Positions 8,890 through 17,860 of a stretch of 64,000 bases of DNA are shown here, in pieces. Source of the stretch: Poriferisodalis sp965116245. Its GTDB lineage: Bacteria > Actinomycetota > Acidimicrobiia > Acidimicrobiales > Poriferisodalaceae. Position numbers and translations under genes: made by a program. The stretch is taken from positions 2,232,001 to 2,296,000 of the forward strand of contig OZ220497.1 of assembly GCA_965116245.1 (NCBI GenBank), given 5' to 3'. A model generated the notes under the pieces. That model saw only the letters and a program-made list of their open reading frames with translations, was not told where the DNA came from and ran no database searches. Within the stretch, counting starts at the first letter, position 1. The number at the start of each line of letters is the position of its first letter.

Positions 8890-9630
8890 GTGATGGCATG
8901 GGTACGCGACCAGTGGTACGCAGGTGCTGAATTGCTGCACGCGCGCCCGATATTGCCCGACGGTCGCCGCCGCGTCTCTTGGTTGCGACCGAGCGCGCCC
9001 GCTTTGATCTTGGGTTCTGCTAGCCCAGACCCGTTCTCGACCACGCCAGATGCCAGTGCGCAAGGACGGGTCGCAGGACGCGTAGGGGAACCAGCCGCGC
9101 GAAACCCAGTTGGGGGACACCCAGCCGCGGCGGGTATTCCCCGAGTTCGGCGACGTAGCGGCGGCGGGCTGGTGTGGCTTGATCCCGAGTTGAGCACGTG
9201 GGTGGATGTGTTCGTGCCGGTTGAAGATCCACTCTGGCGAGCAGATGTAGGTGAGGCGTTCTATTGGCTGGGCCGCACACTGGCAGCGGCCTTTTGCGAC
9301 CTGGGCCTGGCTGCGAGCATGCACTGCAGTCCGTACGAAGCTGGCCCTTCGGATGGTCTGGTGTGTTTTGCGTCGCGGGGCCCAGGAGAGGTTGTGGTGG
9401 ACGGCAAGAAACTGGTGGGCATATCTCAGCGGCGCACCCGGGATGGTTGCCGTTTCCAGTGCATCGCATATGAGCGATTCGAGCTCGGACCATTGGCATC
9501 GGCCGTGGACTCTCTTACTGCATTTCGGGTCCGCGAACGAGCAGTTGGATGGGCTGAGCTTGGTATCGGCGCTTCTCCGCCGAACATCGCCGAAGTGCTG
9601 GTGAGCTACATCTGCGCACACGACATCTAG
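8890..9630 (+). CDS. lipoate-protein ligase A-like protein
   Basis: A 246-residue protein of the biotin/lipoate ligase fold. The nucleotide-binding RRRSGGGLVWLDPE motif lies at about residues 86-99, and the DGKKLVG segment (about 177-183) supplies the conserved Lys. The N-terminal 85 residues are Arg-, Ala- and Pro-rich and less conserved-looking. GTG 8890 and ATG 8893 are both possible starts, with AAGGTGAG just upstream. It would attach lipoyl or octanoyl groups to carrier proteins, but specificity cannot be decided from these motifs. It precedes mraZ by about 160 bp and is probably a separate transcription unit. Confidence 0.78.
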   Translation: MMAWVRDQWYAGAELLHARPILPDGRRRVSWLRPSAPALILGSASPDPFSTTPDASAQGRVAGRVGEPAARNPVGGHPAAAGIPRVRRRSGGGLVWLDPELSTWVDVFVPVEDPLWRADVGEAFYWLGRTLAAAFCDLGLAASMHCSPYEAGPSDGLVCFASRGPGEVVVDGKKLVGISQRRTRDGCRFQCIAYERFELGPLASAVDSLTAFRVRERAVGWAELGIGASPPNIAEVLVSYICAHDI

Positions 9631-9710
9631 GCCGACTAGGTCTGAGCAGTCTTGACCTCCGAAGAGTCGCGAAATTGGGGGGTGGACAGGGTGGGTAGTT
9701 TGACCATAAA

Positions 9711-9740
9711 GTGGTTCGAAGTGGTTTATAGGGGTGCTAT
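9711..9740 (+). promoter_or_regulatory. candidate MraZ operator repeats upstream of mraZ
   Basis: Three G-rich boxes, gtggt at 9711, gtggt at 9721 and ggggt at 9731, sit at exact 10-bp spacing about 50-75 bp before the mraZ start. MraZ proteins bind short direct G-rich repeats with 10-bp period in front of their own gene, so this is the expected autoregulatory site. Further GTGG elements at 9682 and 9691 may extend it. A TTGACC at 9700-9705 could be a -35 box, but the nearest TTTATA (9725-9730) gives a long 19-bp spacer. Confidence 0.6.
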
Positions 9741-9787
9741 TGCCCACATAGACCAAGTCTGCATGAGGATGTTGCGGAGGCCGCTGA

Positions 9788-10279
9788 GTGGAGAACCTGT
9801 TCGTTGGCCAACACGAGCATTCGCTCGACGCCAAGGGCCGCATCGTGCTTCCGGCGGTCTATCGGAGTTCTTTTGAGCCGTCCGGATTCCTGATCAAGCA
9901 CAGCGAGGGCTGCCTCGCGCTAATGACGCCGGACCGCTTCGGCCACATCGCTGGCCAGATGTCCCAACGATCCGAGTCCGGTGGTCCTTATGGACGCGCC
10001 GCCAAGCGCTCATTCGGCGCTGGCGCTGCACGCGTTCTGCCCGACAAGCAGGGGCGTATAGCGATTCCCGAAGAACTGCGCCGCTTTGCCAGCTTGCGGC
10101 GGGACTGCGTGGTGATTGGTGCCATTGACGAAGTTGAGATATGGGATGCCGATCGCTGGCAGGCGATTAACGCTCAAGGTGAATCACTGCTGGTAGCACC
10201 CGAGAGCAGCGCGGAAACTGCCGATACCCCAGAATCGCTTGAGGGTTCAGGGTCGTTAGAAAAGTCAGGCCAGACGTGA
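9788..10279 (+). CDS. mraZ: transcriptional regulator MraZ
   Basis: A 163-residue protein with two AbrB-like MraZ repeats. The first contains GQHEHSLDAKGRIVLP (about residues 7-22) and the second RVLPDKQGRIAIPEELR (about 82-98); the D-x-K/Q-G-R-I core is the DNA-binding signature. It starts at GTG 9788. It opens the dcw cluster and overlaps rsmH through GTGA. The last 25 residues are a Ser- and Glu-rich tail longer than in most MraZ proteins. It likely represses its own operon through the repeats at 9711-9740. Confidence 0.95.
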   Translation: MENLFVGQHEHSLDAKGRIVLPAVYRSSFEPSGFLIKHSEGCLALMTPDRFGHIAGQMSQRSESGGPYGRAAKRSFGAGAARVLPDKQGRIAIPEELRRFASLRRDCVVIGAIDEVEIWDADRWQAINAQGESLLVAPESSAETADTPESLEGSGSLEKSGQT

Positions 10280-11244
10280 TGGCGCCCAGCAGCACAGTTG
10301 GCGATGTTGCGCCGTTTCACGATCCGGTGATGGTTGACGAGATCGCCGAAATCTTCGCGCCCGTAACCGACGGACTATTCGTGGACGCCACCTTGGGCGG
10401 AGGGGGTCACGCAGAGATGTTGCTGCGTCAGCATCCCGAGCGTCAGCTTCTCGGCATTGATCGCGACCCAGACGCAATCGCAGCAGCACAACAACGACTT
10501 GGTGTCTTCGGTGACCGAGTCACACTGCGATGTGAGCAATTCGATCGTCTCGGCGAACTAGTCGATGCGCTTGCGACCGCTCCTCTAACCGGCGTGTTGT
10601 TCGATTTCGGTGTTAGCAGTCACCAACTCGACGCAACGCACCGAGGCTTCTCGCATCGCCGCGATGCCCGCTTGGACATGCGGATGGACCCGCGTTCGGG
10701 GCTTGATGCCGCATTTGTGGTCAACAGCTACGAGTTTGAAGAACTGCGAGACCTTCTGCGGCGCCACGCCGACGAGCGCTTCGCCCATCGCATCGCTAGT
10801 GCGATTGTGGCAGCCAGACCGTTTTACACAACCCGTCAACTAGCCGACACGGTCCGGGCCGCAGTGCCGGCTGCGGCTCGACGAGCCCGCCGACATCCAG
10901 CGATGCGCACGTTCGCCGCCATCCGCATTGAGGTGAACGACGAACTGAACCTCATTGAACCTGCAATACGCGCAGCGCTATCACGTCTGGCGCCGCGTGG
11001 ACGTATGGCCACCATCTCATATCACTCAGGAGAAGACAGCATCGTGAAGATCATTCTGCGAGAAGCGGCTGACGGGGTCTGCGAATGCCCATCCACCTTG
11101 CCGTGCATTTGCGGTGCGGCGCCCACCGTGCGCCTCCTGAGACGCAAGGTCACACGACCCCAAGCAGCAGAAGTTGAGCGAAATCCTCGCTCCGCCAGCG
11201 CATTGATGCGCGCCGCCGAGCGTCTCGAATCCGCTCATGGTTGA
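10276..11244 (+). CDS. rsmH: 16S rRNA m4C1402 methyltransferase RsmH
   Basis: A 322-residue SAM-dependent methyltransferase that N4-methylates C1402 of 16S rRNA. It begins with the family signature FHDPVMVDEI, then DATLGGGGHAEMLL (SAM-binding loop), and later LFDFGVSSHQLD and ISYHSGEDSIVK. The normal family length is about 310-320 residues. Its start GTG 10276 (or ATG 10279) overlaps the mraZ stop. Placement as second gene of the dcw cluster is standard. Confidence 0.96.
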   Translation: MMAPSSTVGDVAPFHDPVMVDEIAEIFAPVTDGLFVDATLGGGGHAEMLLRQHPERQLLGIDRDPDAIAAAQQRLGVFGDRVTLRCEQFDRLGELVDALATAPLTGVLFDFGVSSHQLDATHRGFSHRRDARLDMRMDPRSGLDAAFVVNSYEFEELRDLLRRHADERFAHRIASAIVAARPFYTTRQLADTVRAAVPAAARRARRHPAMRTFAAIRIEVNDELNLIEPAIRAALSRLAPRGRMATISYHSGEDSIVKIILREAADGVCECPSTLPCICGAAPTVRLLRRKVTRPQAAEVERNPRSASALMRAAERLESAHG

Positions 11245-11305
11245 CCAGCGCATCGTTGATCAGCGCTTAGCTGACCGCTCTTGATTGAGACAGGCAGTTG
11301 ACTTA

Positions 11306-11761
11306 ATGGCTCTTGCTACCGCCCACATCGCAGTACCAGTTGCACCGCCAACAGTCGCTCAGGCACCGGCGCGACGCGCTGTGGGCCTGCGATTCGTAGG
11401 CATCACCACGCTGCTAGCTGCTGCCACAGTCGCCGTACTTGCCGGGATTGGGGTTCTCCAATCAATGATGGCGGCTGGCCAATACCAGCTATCTGAGCTG
11501 GAGTCGCAGATCGCCGTAGAGCGGGAGCGCTTGATCGATCTTCGCTATGAGCTTCAGACGCTGCATGGCCCCGCGGAGATTGAGTTGATGGGGACAGGAG
11601 CACTTGGTCTGGTAGATGCCGCCGATCCGATTGATCTTCGGATTCAGCCGCGCCACATCGCCGTTGTCGACCCACCGCGTATCGCTCGTCAAGGGGGCGA
11701 CTGGCTGTTGATCAAGTCACTGCTAAGGGACGCGTCCACAGCACATGACCGACGTTCTTGA
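11306..11761 (+). CDS. ftsL: FtsL-like septum formation protein
   Basis: A bitopic protein of 151 residues from ATG 11306 (an in-frame TTG at 11285 would add seven residues). One membrane helix at about residues 29-52 is followed by a short coiled-coil-like stretch (QLSELESQIAVERERLIDLRY region, about 58-82). Size, topology and position between rsmH and ftsI match FtsL, which pairs with FtsB and FtsQ in the divisome, but sequence conservation in this family is low and the assignment rests largely on position. It overlaps ftsI by 17 bp. Confidence 0.75.
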   Translation: MALATAHIAVPVAPPTVAQAPARRAVGLRFVGITTLLAAATVAVLAGIGVLQSMMAAGQYQLSELESQIAVERERLIDLRYELQTLHGPAEIELMGTGALGLVDAADPIDLRIQPRHIAVVDPPRIARQGGDWLLIKSLLRDASTAHDRRS

Positions 11762-13796
11762 ACGAGTTGAGCGCCGCGGCACCTCGGCGCCATGGCACCC
11801 CTCTATGGGTGCCCCTCCGGGTTTGCGCTCGTCTGGATCGCGCGCACGTACAGCATCAGTCGGCGCTGGGACCAAGCACTCCCAAAATCGGGCGGGCCAG
11901 CGTCGAGAACCCCAAAATCGGGGGCCCCAAAATCGGGGGGCTCAAAATCGGGGGGCTCAAAATCGGGGGGGCCAGCGTCGGCGGAGTCAGCTCAAGGTGG
12001 CCCAGGGCGAGAAGGTTCAGGGCCGCAAACACAGCGACTCACCAGTCGGCAAACCACGCAGCGAACGCGAACGAGTACCGGCCTCACCGAAGTTGGCGTC
12101 GGGGTCGCGTCGGCGCGCAGGACAGCCACACCGACGAGCAACGTTGTTGATCATTGCAGTGGTCGTCGCACTGGCAACTATCGGTGCACGACTAGTGCAG
12201 ATTCAGCTACTAGACCGCGAGACATACGTGACGTTGGGCCAACGTCAAGGCATTGCGCAATGGGAACTCGAATCGGTACGCGGGGCGATTCTGGATCGGA
12301 ATCTGAATCTGCTAGCCGTATCGGACAATCAGCCTACTATTTGGGCAGACCCTCGTCTGGTCGTTAATCCACACCAAACGGCCAACGCTCTGGCATCGGT
12401 GCTCGATGTGGATGTCGAAGTAATCGCCGACCGTCTCGCCAGCGATCGGCACTTTGTCTATGTGGCACGCCAAGTCAGCCCTTCTGACGGGCGGGCGGTG
12501 CAGGAGCTGAATCTCCCCGGGGTTGGAGTACGTGGCGAATCCTCTCGGCTGAGACCCAACGGTGACGATTTCGCGAGCGGTCTGCTGGGTGCCACCGACA
12601 TTGATCAAAACCCGCTAGGCGGTGCCGAAGAGCAGTTTGCGGAAGTGCTGGATGGCACCGACGGTCGTGAGGTAGCGCGCATAGCTGAAAGCGGGATGCC
12701 TCTGCCGGCTGGTATAGAGCTGTTTGAGCCCGCCAGCCATGGCGACGATGTCGTCCTCACGCTGCATACCCAGATGCAGTGGGTGGCTGAACGGTCTCTG
12801 AGTAATGCAGTCCGGTCCACCGGTGCGCGTGGCGGCATGGTGGTTGTAATGCAGGTGGCGACCGGCGATGTGCTGGCGTTGGCTGGTGTAGACCGCGACA
12901 GCGACTCGGGCGAGGTCGGTCCGGTGTCCTACAACTCTTCCTACACGAACGCATTTGAGCCGGGGTCGGTTGTCAAGAGCTTCACCGTCGCGACCGCACT
13001 AGACGCTGGAATCACCACACCCACAGAGGTACACGTCACGCCCGCTGCGTACGAGTTCGCCGACAAGCGGTTCATCGAACCCTATTCGAGAGTTGACCGC
13101 CAGATGACAACCTCGGAGATTCTTGTTCACTCGTCGAACATCGGGACCATCAAGCTGGCGGAGCGCACTGGTGCTACCAGGCTGCAACGTTCTCTGAGAG
13201 ACTTTGGTTTTGGGCGCCCAACCGGCAACGACGGCGCTCCGGCACTACCCGGCGAGAGTCGGGGCATATTGCGTCCAGCGAAGCAGTGGCGCGGCACCGA
13301 TCTCGCCACGATTGCGTTCGGCCAAGGCGTTGCGGTTACCGCCATACAGTTGACTGCTGCATTCAACGCTCTCGCCAACGACGGTGTCTATGTCACACCG
13401 CGTCTCGTGTTAGGTAGCGTCGGGAGCGATGGCGCGCTGCGGCCCGCCGCCCCAGCTTCAACGCGTCAGGTCATCTCGCATCAGACTGCTCAACAGATGA
13501 AGGACATCCTGGCCGATGTTGTCAGAGATGGAACCGGCGGGCGGGCCGCGATTGAGGGCTACCAAGTTGCGGGCAAGACCGGCACTGCACAAAAACCGAG
13601 TCCCCGAGGTGGGTACCTAGAAGGTGCCTACACCAGCTCGTTTGCGGGCTTCTTGCCAGCAGATCGACCCGAACTGACGGTGGTCGTGGTGCTTGACGAG
13701 CCTCGCGAATATCGGGCTGGCATCGTGGCCGCGCCCGTGTTCGCAGAGGTAGCCGAATACTCCTTGCGCATGCTCCAGGTGTCACCCGATGCCTAG
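11745..13796 (+). CDS. ftsI: septal peptidoglycan transpeptidase FtsI (PBP3 type)
   Basis: A 683-residue class B penicillin-binding protein. A long Arg-, Gln- and Asn-rich cytoplasmic tail (residues 1-130) precedes a single membrane helix (about 132-150) and the dimerisation domain. The transpeptidase domain has the active-site motif SVVK with Ser at 408, the SSN motif at 463-465 and KTGT with Lys at 611. It cross-links septal peptidoglycan together with FtsW. The tail contains QNRG repeats encoded by a 15-bp DNA array (11910-11970). The gene overlaps both neighbours (ftsL 17 bp, murE 8 bp). Confidence 0.96.
   Translation: MTDVLERVERRGTSAPWHPSMGAPPGLRSSGSRARTASVGAGTKHSQNRAGQRREPQNRGPQNRGAQNRGAQNRGGQRRRSQLKVAQGEKVQGRKHSDSPVGKPRSERERVPASPKLASGSRRRAGQPHRRATLLIIAVVVALATIGARLVQIQLLDRETYVTLGQRQGIAQWELESVRGAILDRNLNLLAVSDNQPTIWADPRLVVNPHQTANALASVLDVDVEVIADRLASDRHFVYVARQVSPSDGRAVQELNLPGVGVRGESSRLRPNGDDFASGLLGATDIDQNPLGGAEEQFAEVLDGTDGREVARIAESGMPLPAGIELFEPASHGDDVVLTLHTQMQWVAERSLSNAVRSTGARGGMVVVMQVATGDVLALAGVDRDSDSGEVGPVSYNSSYTNAFEPGSVVKSFTVATALDAGITTPTEVHVTPAAYEFADKRFIEPYSRVDRQMTTSEILVHSSNIGTIKLAERTGATRLQRSLRDFGFGRPTGNDGAPALPGESRGILRPAKQWRGTDLATIAFGQGVAVTAIQLTAAFNALANDGVYVTPRLVLGSVGSDGALRPAAPASTRQVISHQTAQQMKDILADVVRDGTGGRAAIEGYQVAGKTGTAQKPSPRGGYLEGAYTSSFAGFLPADRPELTVVVVLDEPREYRAGIVAAPVFAEVAEYSLRMLQVSPDA
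11910..11970. repeat. 15-bp G-run tandem array inside ftsI
   Basis: The core aaaatcg recurs at 11914, 11929, 11944 and 11959 with G runs of 5-7 after each copy. It encodes the Gln-Asn-Arg-Gly repeats of the FtsI cytoplasmic tail. The four G runs on the plus strand, with 9-nt loops, could also form a long-loop G-quadruplex. Confidence 0.9.
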
Positions 13797-15369
13797 GACA
13801 CCGAAACCGTCTTCGCACGCTTGGTCCTCTGGGTCTCTTGGGGCTTCTGGGTCTCTTGGGCTGCCAGCCAACTTCACGTCGGTGGAAGAGCTGGCCCTCG
13901 CCATCGGCGGCACTCTTGCGGCCGCGTCAAAACATGACAGTGACCGAACCGCAAGCCGGGATGCGGTCGTGCGAGGCATCACCCATGACAGCCGCTGCGT
14001 CACACCCGGTGTGTTGTTCTGCTGTGTAGTCGGCGAAAATCACGACGGACACCGGTTCGCCGACCAAGCACTTAGCGCGGGAGCTTCGGCCCTGCTGGTG
14101 TCGCGGTTTCTAGCTGTGGACGCGCCCCAGATCGTCGTGTCCGATGTAAGAGCAGCACTCGGACCTGCGTCAGCAATCGTGTGGGGCCAGCCTTGGCACC
14201 GATGCCGTGTCGTTGGCGTGACCGGCACAGCCGGAAAAACCACAGTGACTCACGCCATCGCCTCCATAGCGCGCGCGTGTGGAACGACCTGTGAGGTCAT
14301 TGGAACGCTAGACGGCACGTACACCACGCCCGAAGCGCCGGATCTGTGTCGGCGGCTCAGCCAGGCAGCCGATGCAGGAACTGAGATGGTTGTAATGGAG
14401 GCCTCCTCCCACGCACTTGCTATGGGGCGACTGGATGGCGCCAACTTTGCGGCCGGAGTGTTCACAAACCTGAGCCACGAGCATCTTGACTTTCACGTGT
14501 CAATGGAGAACTACTTCGCGGCCAAAGCACGCCTGTTTGACGGACGCAGCGAGATCGCAGTACTGAACGTGGCCGACGCGTGGGGTCGCCGGTTGTCGTC
14601 AATGGTCTCTGACCGGGCGGCCCAGCGGGCGACTAGGAGTGCGACCAGCAGCCCGATCCCGGTTGTGGAATGGCGGCCCACCGACCTTGATCCGGTGGCA
14701 GTGAGTGCCAGGGGTTTCAAAGGTCAATGGCGCGGTAGAGCAGTGCGCTGCGGGCTGCTGGGCCGCGTCAACGCGACCAACGTCGCAGCAGCCGCCGCAA
14801 CGGCCAGCGCACTCGGATATGACGATGACCGCATAGCCGCAGCGCTCGCAGACATCTCGCCGGTGCGGGGGCGCCTGTGGCCTGTCAGCAGCTCCGCCGA
14901 CGACGTCACGGTGCTAGTTGACTACGCCCACAAGCCGGCCGCCCTCAATGCCACCCTCGCCAGCGCTCGAGAACTTGCCGCGGAGAAGGCACAGGTGTGG
15001 GCGGTATTTGGAGCGGGTGGCGATCGGGACCGCTCCAAGCGGGCACTCATGGGCACAGCCGCAAGCCGCAATGCCGACATGTTGGTCGTGACTTCCGACA
15101 ATCCGCGCAGCGAAGATCCGGCGCAAATTGCCGCAGACGTAGTGGCTGGCGTGGATCCTCTTCGGCACTCTGAGGATCGGTTGCGCATAGAACTGGAGCG
15201 CTCAAGCGCCATTGCATTTGCAGTAGCGAACGCCCAGGCGGGAGATGTCGTTGTAATCGCTGGCAAGGGTCACGAGACCGAGCAAGTGATCGCCGAACGG
15301 CTCGTGCCGTTTGATGATGCAGCAGTCGCCGCTGAGCACCTGCGCGTGCGAAGAAGCGCACTGCAGTGA
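13789..15369 (+). CDS. murE: UDP-MurNAc-tripeptide ligase MurE (meso-diaminopimelate type)
   Basis: A 526-residue Mur ligase that adds the third amino acid of the peptidoglycan stem peptide in the cytoplasm. The ATP loop GTAGKTT lies at about residues 146-152, the central-domain segment NLSHEHLDFH near 225, and the C-terminal DNPR motif at 437-440 is the meso-diaminopimelate recognition motif. Residues 1-30 form a Ser-Gly-Leu-rich extension carrying a short internal duplication. It overlaps ftsI by 8 bp and mraY by 4 bp. murF, which normally follows it, is absent here. Confidence 0.96.
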   Translation: MPRTPKPSSHAWSSGSLGASGSLGLPANFTSVEELALAIGGTLAAASKHDSDRTASRDAVVRGITHDSRCVTPGVLFCCVVGENHDGHRFADQALSAGASALLVSRFLAVDAPQIVVSDVRAALGPASAIVWGQPWHRCRVVGVTGTAGKTTVTHAIASIARACGTTCEVIGTLDGTYTTPEAPDLCRRLSQAADAGTEMVVMEASSHALAMGRLDGANFAAGVFTNLSHEHLDFHVSMENYFAAKARLFDGRSEIAVLNVADAWGRRLSSMVSDRAAQRATRSATSSPIPVVEWRPTDLDPVAVSARGFKGQWRGRAVRCGLLGRVNATNVAAAAATASALGYDDDRIAAALADISPVRGRLWPVSSSADDVTVLVDYAHKPAALNATLASARELAAEKAQVWAVFGAGGDRDRSKRALMGTAASRNADMLVVTSDNPRSEDPAQIAADVVAGVDPLRHSEDRLRIELERSSAIAFAVANAQAGDVVVIAGKGHETEQVIAERLVPFDDAAVAAEHLRVRRSALQ

Positions 15370-16418
15370 TAGCGCTGTTGATCGCCGCTAGTTCCGCGAT
15401 GTTCGTGTCACTGGTGGGAACTCGTTATCTCATTCCTTGGTTGCAAGCGCGTGGTGTAGGCCAGCCCATTCGCCTTGATGGACCTCAAGGCCACATAACA
15501 AAGGCAGGCACGCCAACCATGGGAGGCACCGCAATCGTGGTCGCAGCCCTGGTTGGCTACGTGGTGAGCCACTTGCGTGCTGAGACTGTCATCACGCGCT
15601 CAGGCCTAGTGCTCATGGCGACCGTGGCAGGCGCGGGCCTGGTTGGTTTGGCGGACGACTGGATCAAGGTCAGCCGCGAACGCAATCTGGGTCTCAATAA
15701 GAGAGCCAAACTGATCGGGTTGCTCGCGGTAGGTATCGGTTTCGCTGCCGCATCGGTGTGGTGGGTGAATATCGACACCGCAATTGGATTCACACGGCTA
15801 GATGGGAACTCGCTGCGGATTCCAGCGGCGGTATGGATGCTGTGGTCAATCATGGTCGTGCTAGGCACCTCAAATGCCGTCAATCTCACCGACGGACTTG
15901 ACGGCCTTGCAGCGGGAGCTGCGTCGGTGGCATTCGCCGCATTCGTTGTTGTCGGCTATTGGGCGTTTCGCCACCCACTCTCCTATGACGTCAAGCATCC
16001 GCTGGATTTGGCCATCGTCGCTGCGGCGATGTCCGGGGCTTGCGCTGGGTTCTTGTGGTGGAACGCTCCACCCGCCAGGGTCTTCATGGGAGACACAGGC
16101 TCACTCGCAATTGGCACTGCCATGGCAACACTCGCGATGCTGCTTCACGTTGATCTGCTGCTGCCCGTGCTAGGCGGCCTGTATGTACTTGAGACCGCAT
16201 CGGTGATTTTGCAGGTTGGATCGTTCAAGCTGTTTGGTCGCCGCGTGCTGCGCATGGCGCCAATGCACCATCACCTGGAGCTGGGTGGATGGCCTGAGAC
16301 CACCGTGCTAATCAGGCTCTGGGTCGTTAACAGCCTGCTCGTGGCTCTTGCGTTGGGTCTCTACTACGCCGACTACTTGACGTTGGAGCTAATTGAACTC
16401 CCAGCGGTGTCGCTATGA
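15366..16418 (+). CDS. mraY: phospho-MurNAc-pentapeptide transferase MraY
   Basis: A 350-residue integral membrane enzyme that makes lipid I from UDP-MurNAc-pentapeptide and undecaprenyl phosphate. The conserved elements GTPTMGG (about residues 48-54), the LADDWIK aspartates, NAVNLTDGLDGLA and the MAPMHHHLELGG histidines near residue 300 are all present. About ten membrane helices can be seen. The GTG start overlaps the murE stop as GTGA and its own stop overlaps murD as ATGA. Confidence 0.97.
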   Translation: MIALLIAASSAMFVSLVGTRYLIPWLQARGVGQPIRLDGPQGHITKAGTPTMGGTAIVVAALVGYVVSHLRAETVITRSGLVLMATVAGAGLVGLADDWIKVSRERNLGLNKRAKLIGLLAVGIGFAAASVWWVNIDTAIGFTRLDGNSLRIPAAVWMLWSIMVVLGTSNAVNLTDGLDGLAAGAASVAFAAFVVVGYWAFRHPLSYDVKHPLDLAIVAAAMSGACAGFLWWNAPPARVFMGDTGSLAIGTAMATLAMLLHVDLLLPVLGGLYVLETASVILQVGSFKLFGRRVLRMAPMHHHLELGGWPETTVLIRLWVVNSLLVALALGLYYADYLTLELIELPAVSL

Positions 16419-17860
16419 GTGACCTCACCGCTGACAGCGCAGTACCTGAAGAACTCGACGGACTCGGGGAACTCAGACCCGCGCAGGGACCAGTCGTCGT
16501 GGTGGGGATGGGTATAACCGGATACGCAGTGACCTCCGCGTTAGTTAGACGTGGCTTTGAGGTCATTGCGTTTGACGATCGGCCCAGCGAAGTGGCGCTA
16601 CGGATCGCCGACACCCCCACACCGCCAGTAGAAGTCCACGACGCCGCCGACGCTCAGTTGCTCAGGTCGCAAATTGGCAGCGCCGCAGCCGTTGTGCCTG
16701 CTCCCGGCGTGCCACCGCGGCACCTCAGCTACGCCTTCGCCGCTGACGCCCATGTGCCGGTCGTTAGCGAGCTGGATCTGGCAGCGCAATGGGACCGTCG
16801 ACCGCTAGCTGCTATCACCGGCACCAACGGCAAGACGACTGTAACGACGCTCACCGAACGGATGCTGAATCGGACCGGAATCACTGCGCTCGGTGCCGGT
16901 AACACAGACATAGCCCTAGTGGATGCCATTGATCGCGACGTCGCTACGTTCGTGGTGGAGGCGTCCTCTTTCAGACTCCATCGGGCGCGCAGGTTCGCCC
17001 CGAAGGTTGCTGCGTGGCTGAATCTGGCGCCTGACCACTTGGATTGGCATGCCGACCTGGAGGACTACGCGGCATCTAAGGCCCGCATTTGGGCTGCGCA
17101 GGGTGCCGATGACGTAGCCGTGATTCCGTTCGGCGATGCGGTCATCCAACCGTGGACATCGGGCATTCGCTCACGCCGGGTGACCTTTCCCACGCCAGAA
17201 CAGTTGGAGGCACCTTGCGATGTGCGCTACGAACGGGGGTACATGCGGGCGTTCGGCCACAGCGTCGTAGCTGTAGAACATTTGCCCCGACAACGTCCCC
17301 ATGACTTGTCCAATGCGGCGGCAGCAGCAGCGGTGGCGTTAGAAATGGGTGCCTCTGCCGACGCCGTGGCAGCCGAGCTGCGCTGCTTTGAGGGCTTGGC
17401 TCATCGCTTGGCCGCAGCGGGACGCGTCGCAAACGTCAGCTTCTACAACGACAGCAAATCCACCGCGCCTCACTCGACGGTGACCGCGTTGGGGGGCTTC
17501 GTAGATGCGGTTCTGATTGCAGGTGGTCGAAACAAGGGACTGGATCTGGGTGAGCTAGCCGCGATCGCCGAGCGTTTACACGGGGTCGTTGCGATTGGTG
17601 AGTGCGCCGACGATGTCGTGGAGTGTTTCAGTAAGTCCTCGTGCGGCGCGATCACAGTGGCTCGTGCCGCCTCTATGCCCGAAGCTGTCGAGATCGCCTA
17701 TCGGATGGCCCAGCCGGACCGTGATGTGGTGCTGTCACCTGGGTGCGCGTCGTTCGATTGGTACTCGAGCTACCGCGAAAGGGGCGAACATTTCAGCTCT
17801 GCTGTGGCTGATCTGGCCAGCCGAATGCACTCACAACACGCGCCAGGAGAGCAGCCATGA
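16415..17860 (+). CDS. murD: UDP-MurNAc-L-alanine:D-glutamate ligase MurD
   Basis: A 481-residue Mur ligase adding D-glutamate. It has an N-terminal nucleotide-binding domain starting at VVVVGMGITGYAV, the ATP loop GTNGKTTV (about residues 136-143), the NLAPDHLDWH segment near 207, and YNDSKSTAPHST near 350 in the C-terminal domain. It overlaps mraY and ftsW through ATGA, so the three are translationally coupled. Confidence 0.96.
   Translation: MSDLTADSAVPEELDGLGELRPAQGPVVVVGMGITGYAVTSALVRRGFEVIAFDDRPSEVALRIADTPTPPVEVHDAADAQLLRSQIGSAAAVVPAPGVPPRHLSYAFAADAHVPVVSELDLAAQWDRRPLAAITGTNGKTTVTTLTERMLNRTGITALGAGNTDIALVDAIDRDVATFVVEASSFRLHRARRFAPKVAAWLNLAPDHLDWHADLEDYAASKARIWAAQGADDVAVIPFGDAVIQPWTSGIRSRRVTFPTPEQLEAPCDVRYERGYMRAFGHSVVAVEHLPRQRPHDLSNAAAAAAVALEMGASADAVAAELRCFEGLAHRLAAAGRVANVSFYNDSKSTAPHSTVTALGGFVDAVLIAGGRNKGLDLGELAAIAERLHGVVAIGECADDVVECFSKSSCGAITVARAASMPEAVEIAYRMAQPDRDVVLSPGCASFDWYSSYRERGEHFSSAVADLASRMHSQHAPGEQP

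Noticed and set aside
8680..9843. A 387-codon open frame on the minus strand antisense to the lipoate ligase-like gene
   Set aside because: Its translation is rich in Arg, Pro, Ser and Cys without any family motif, and the plus-strand gene has clear ligase motifs.
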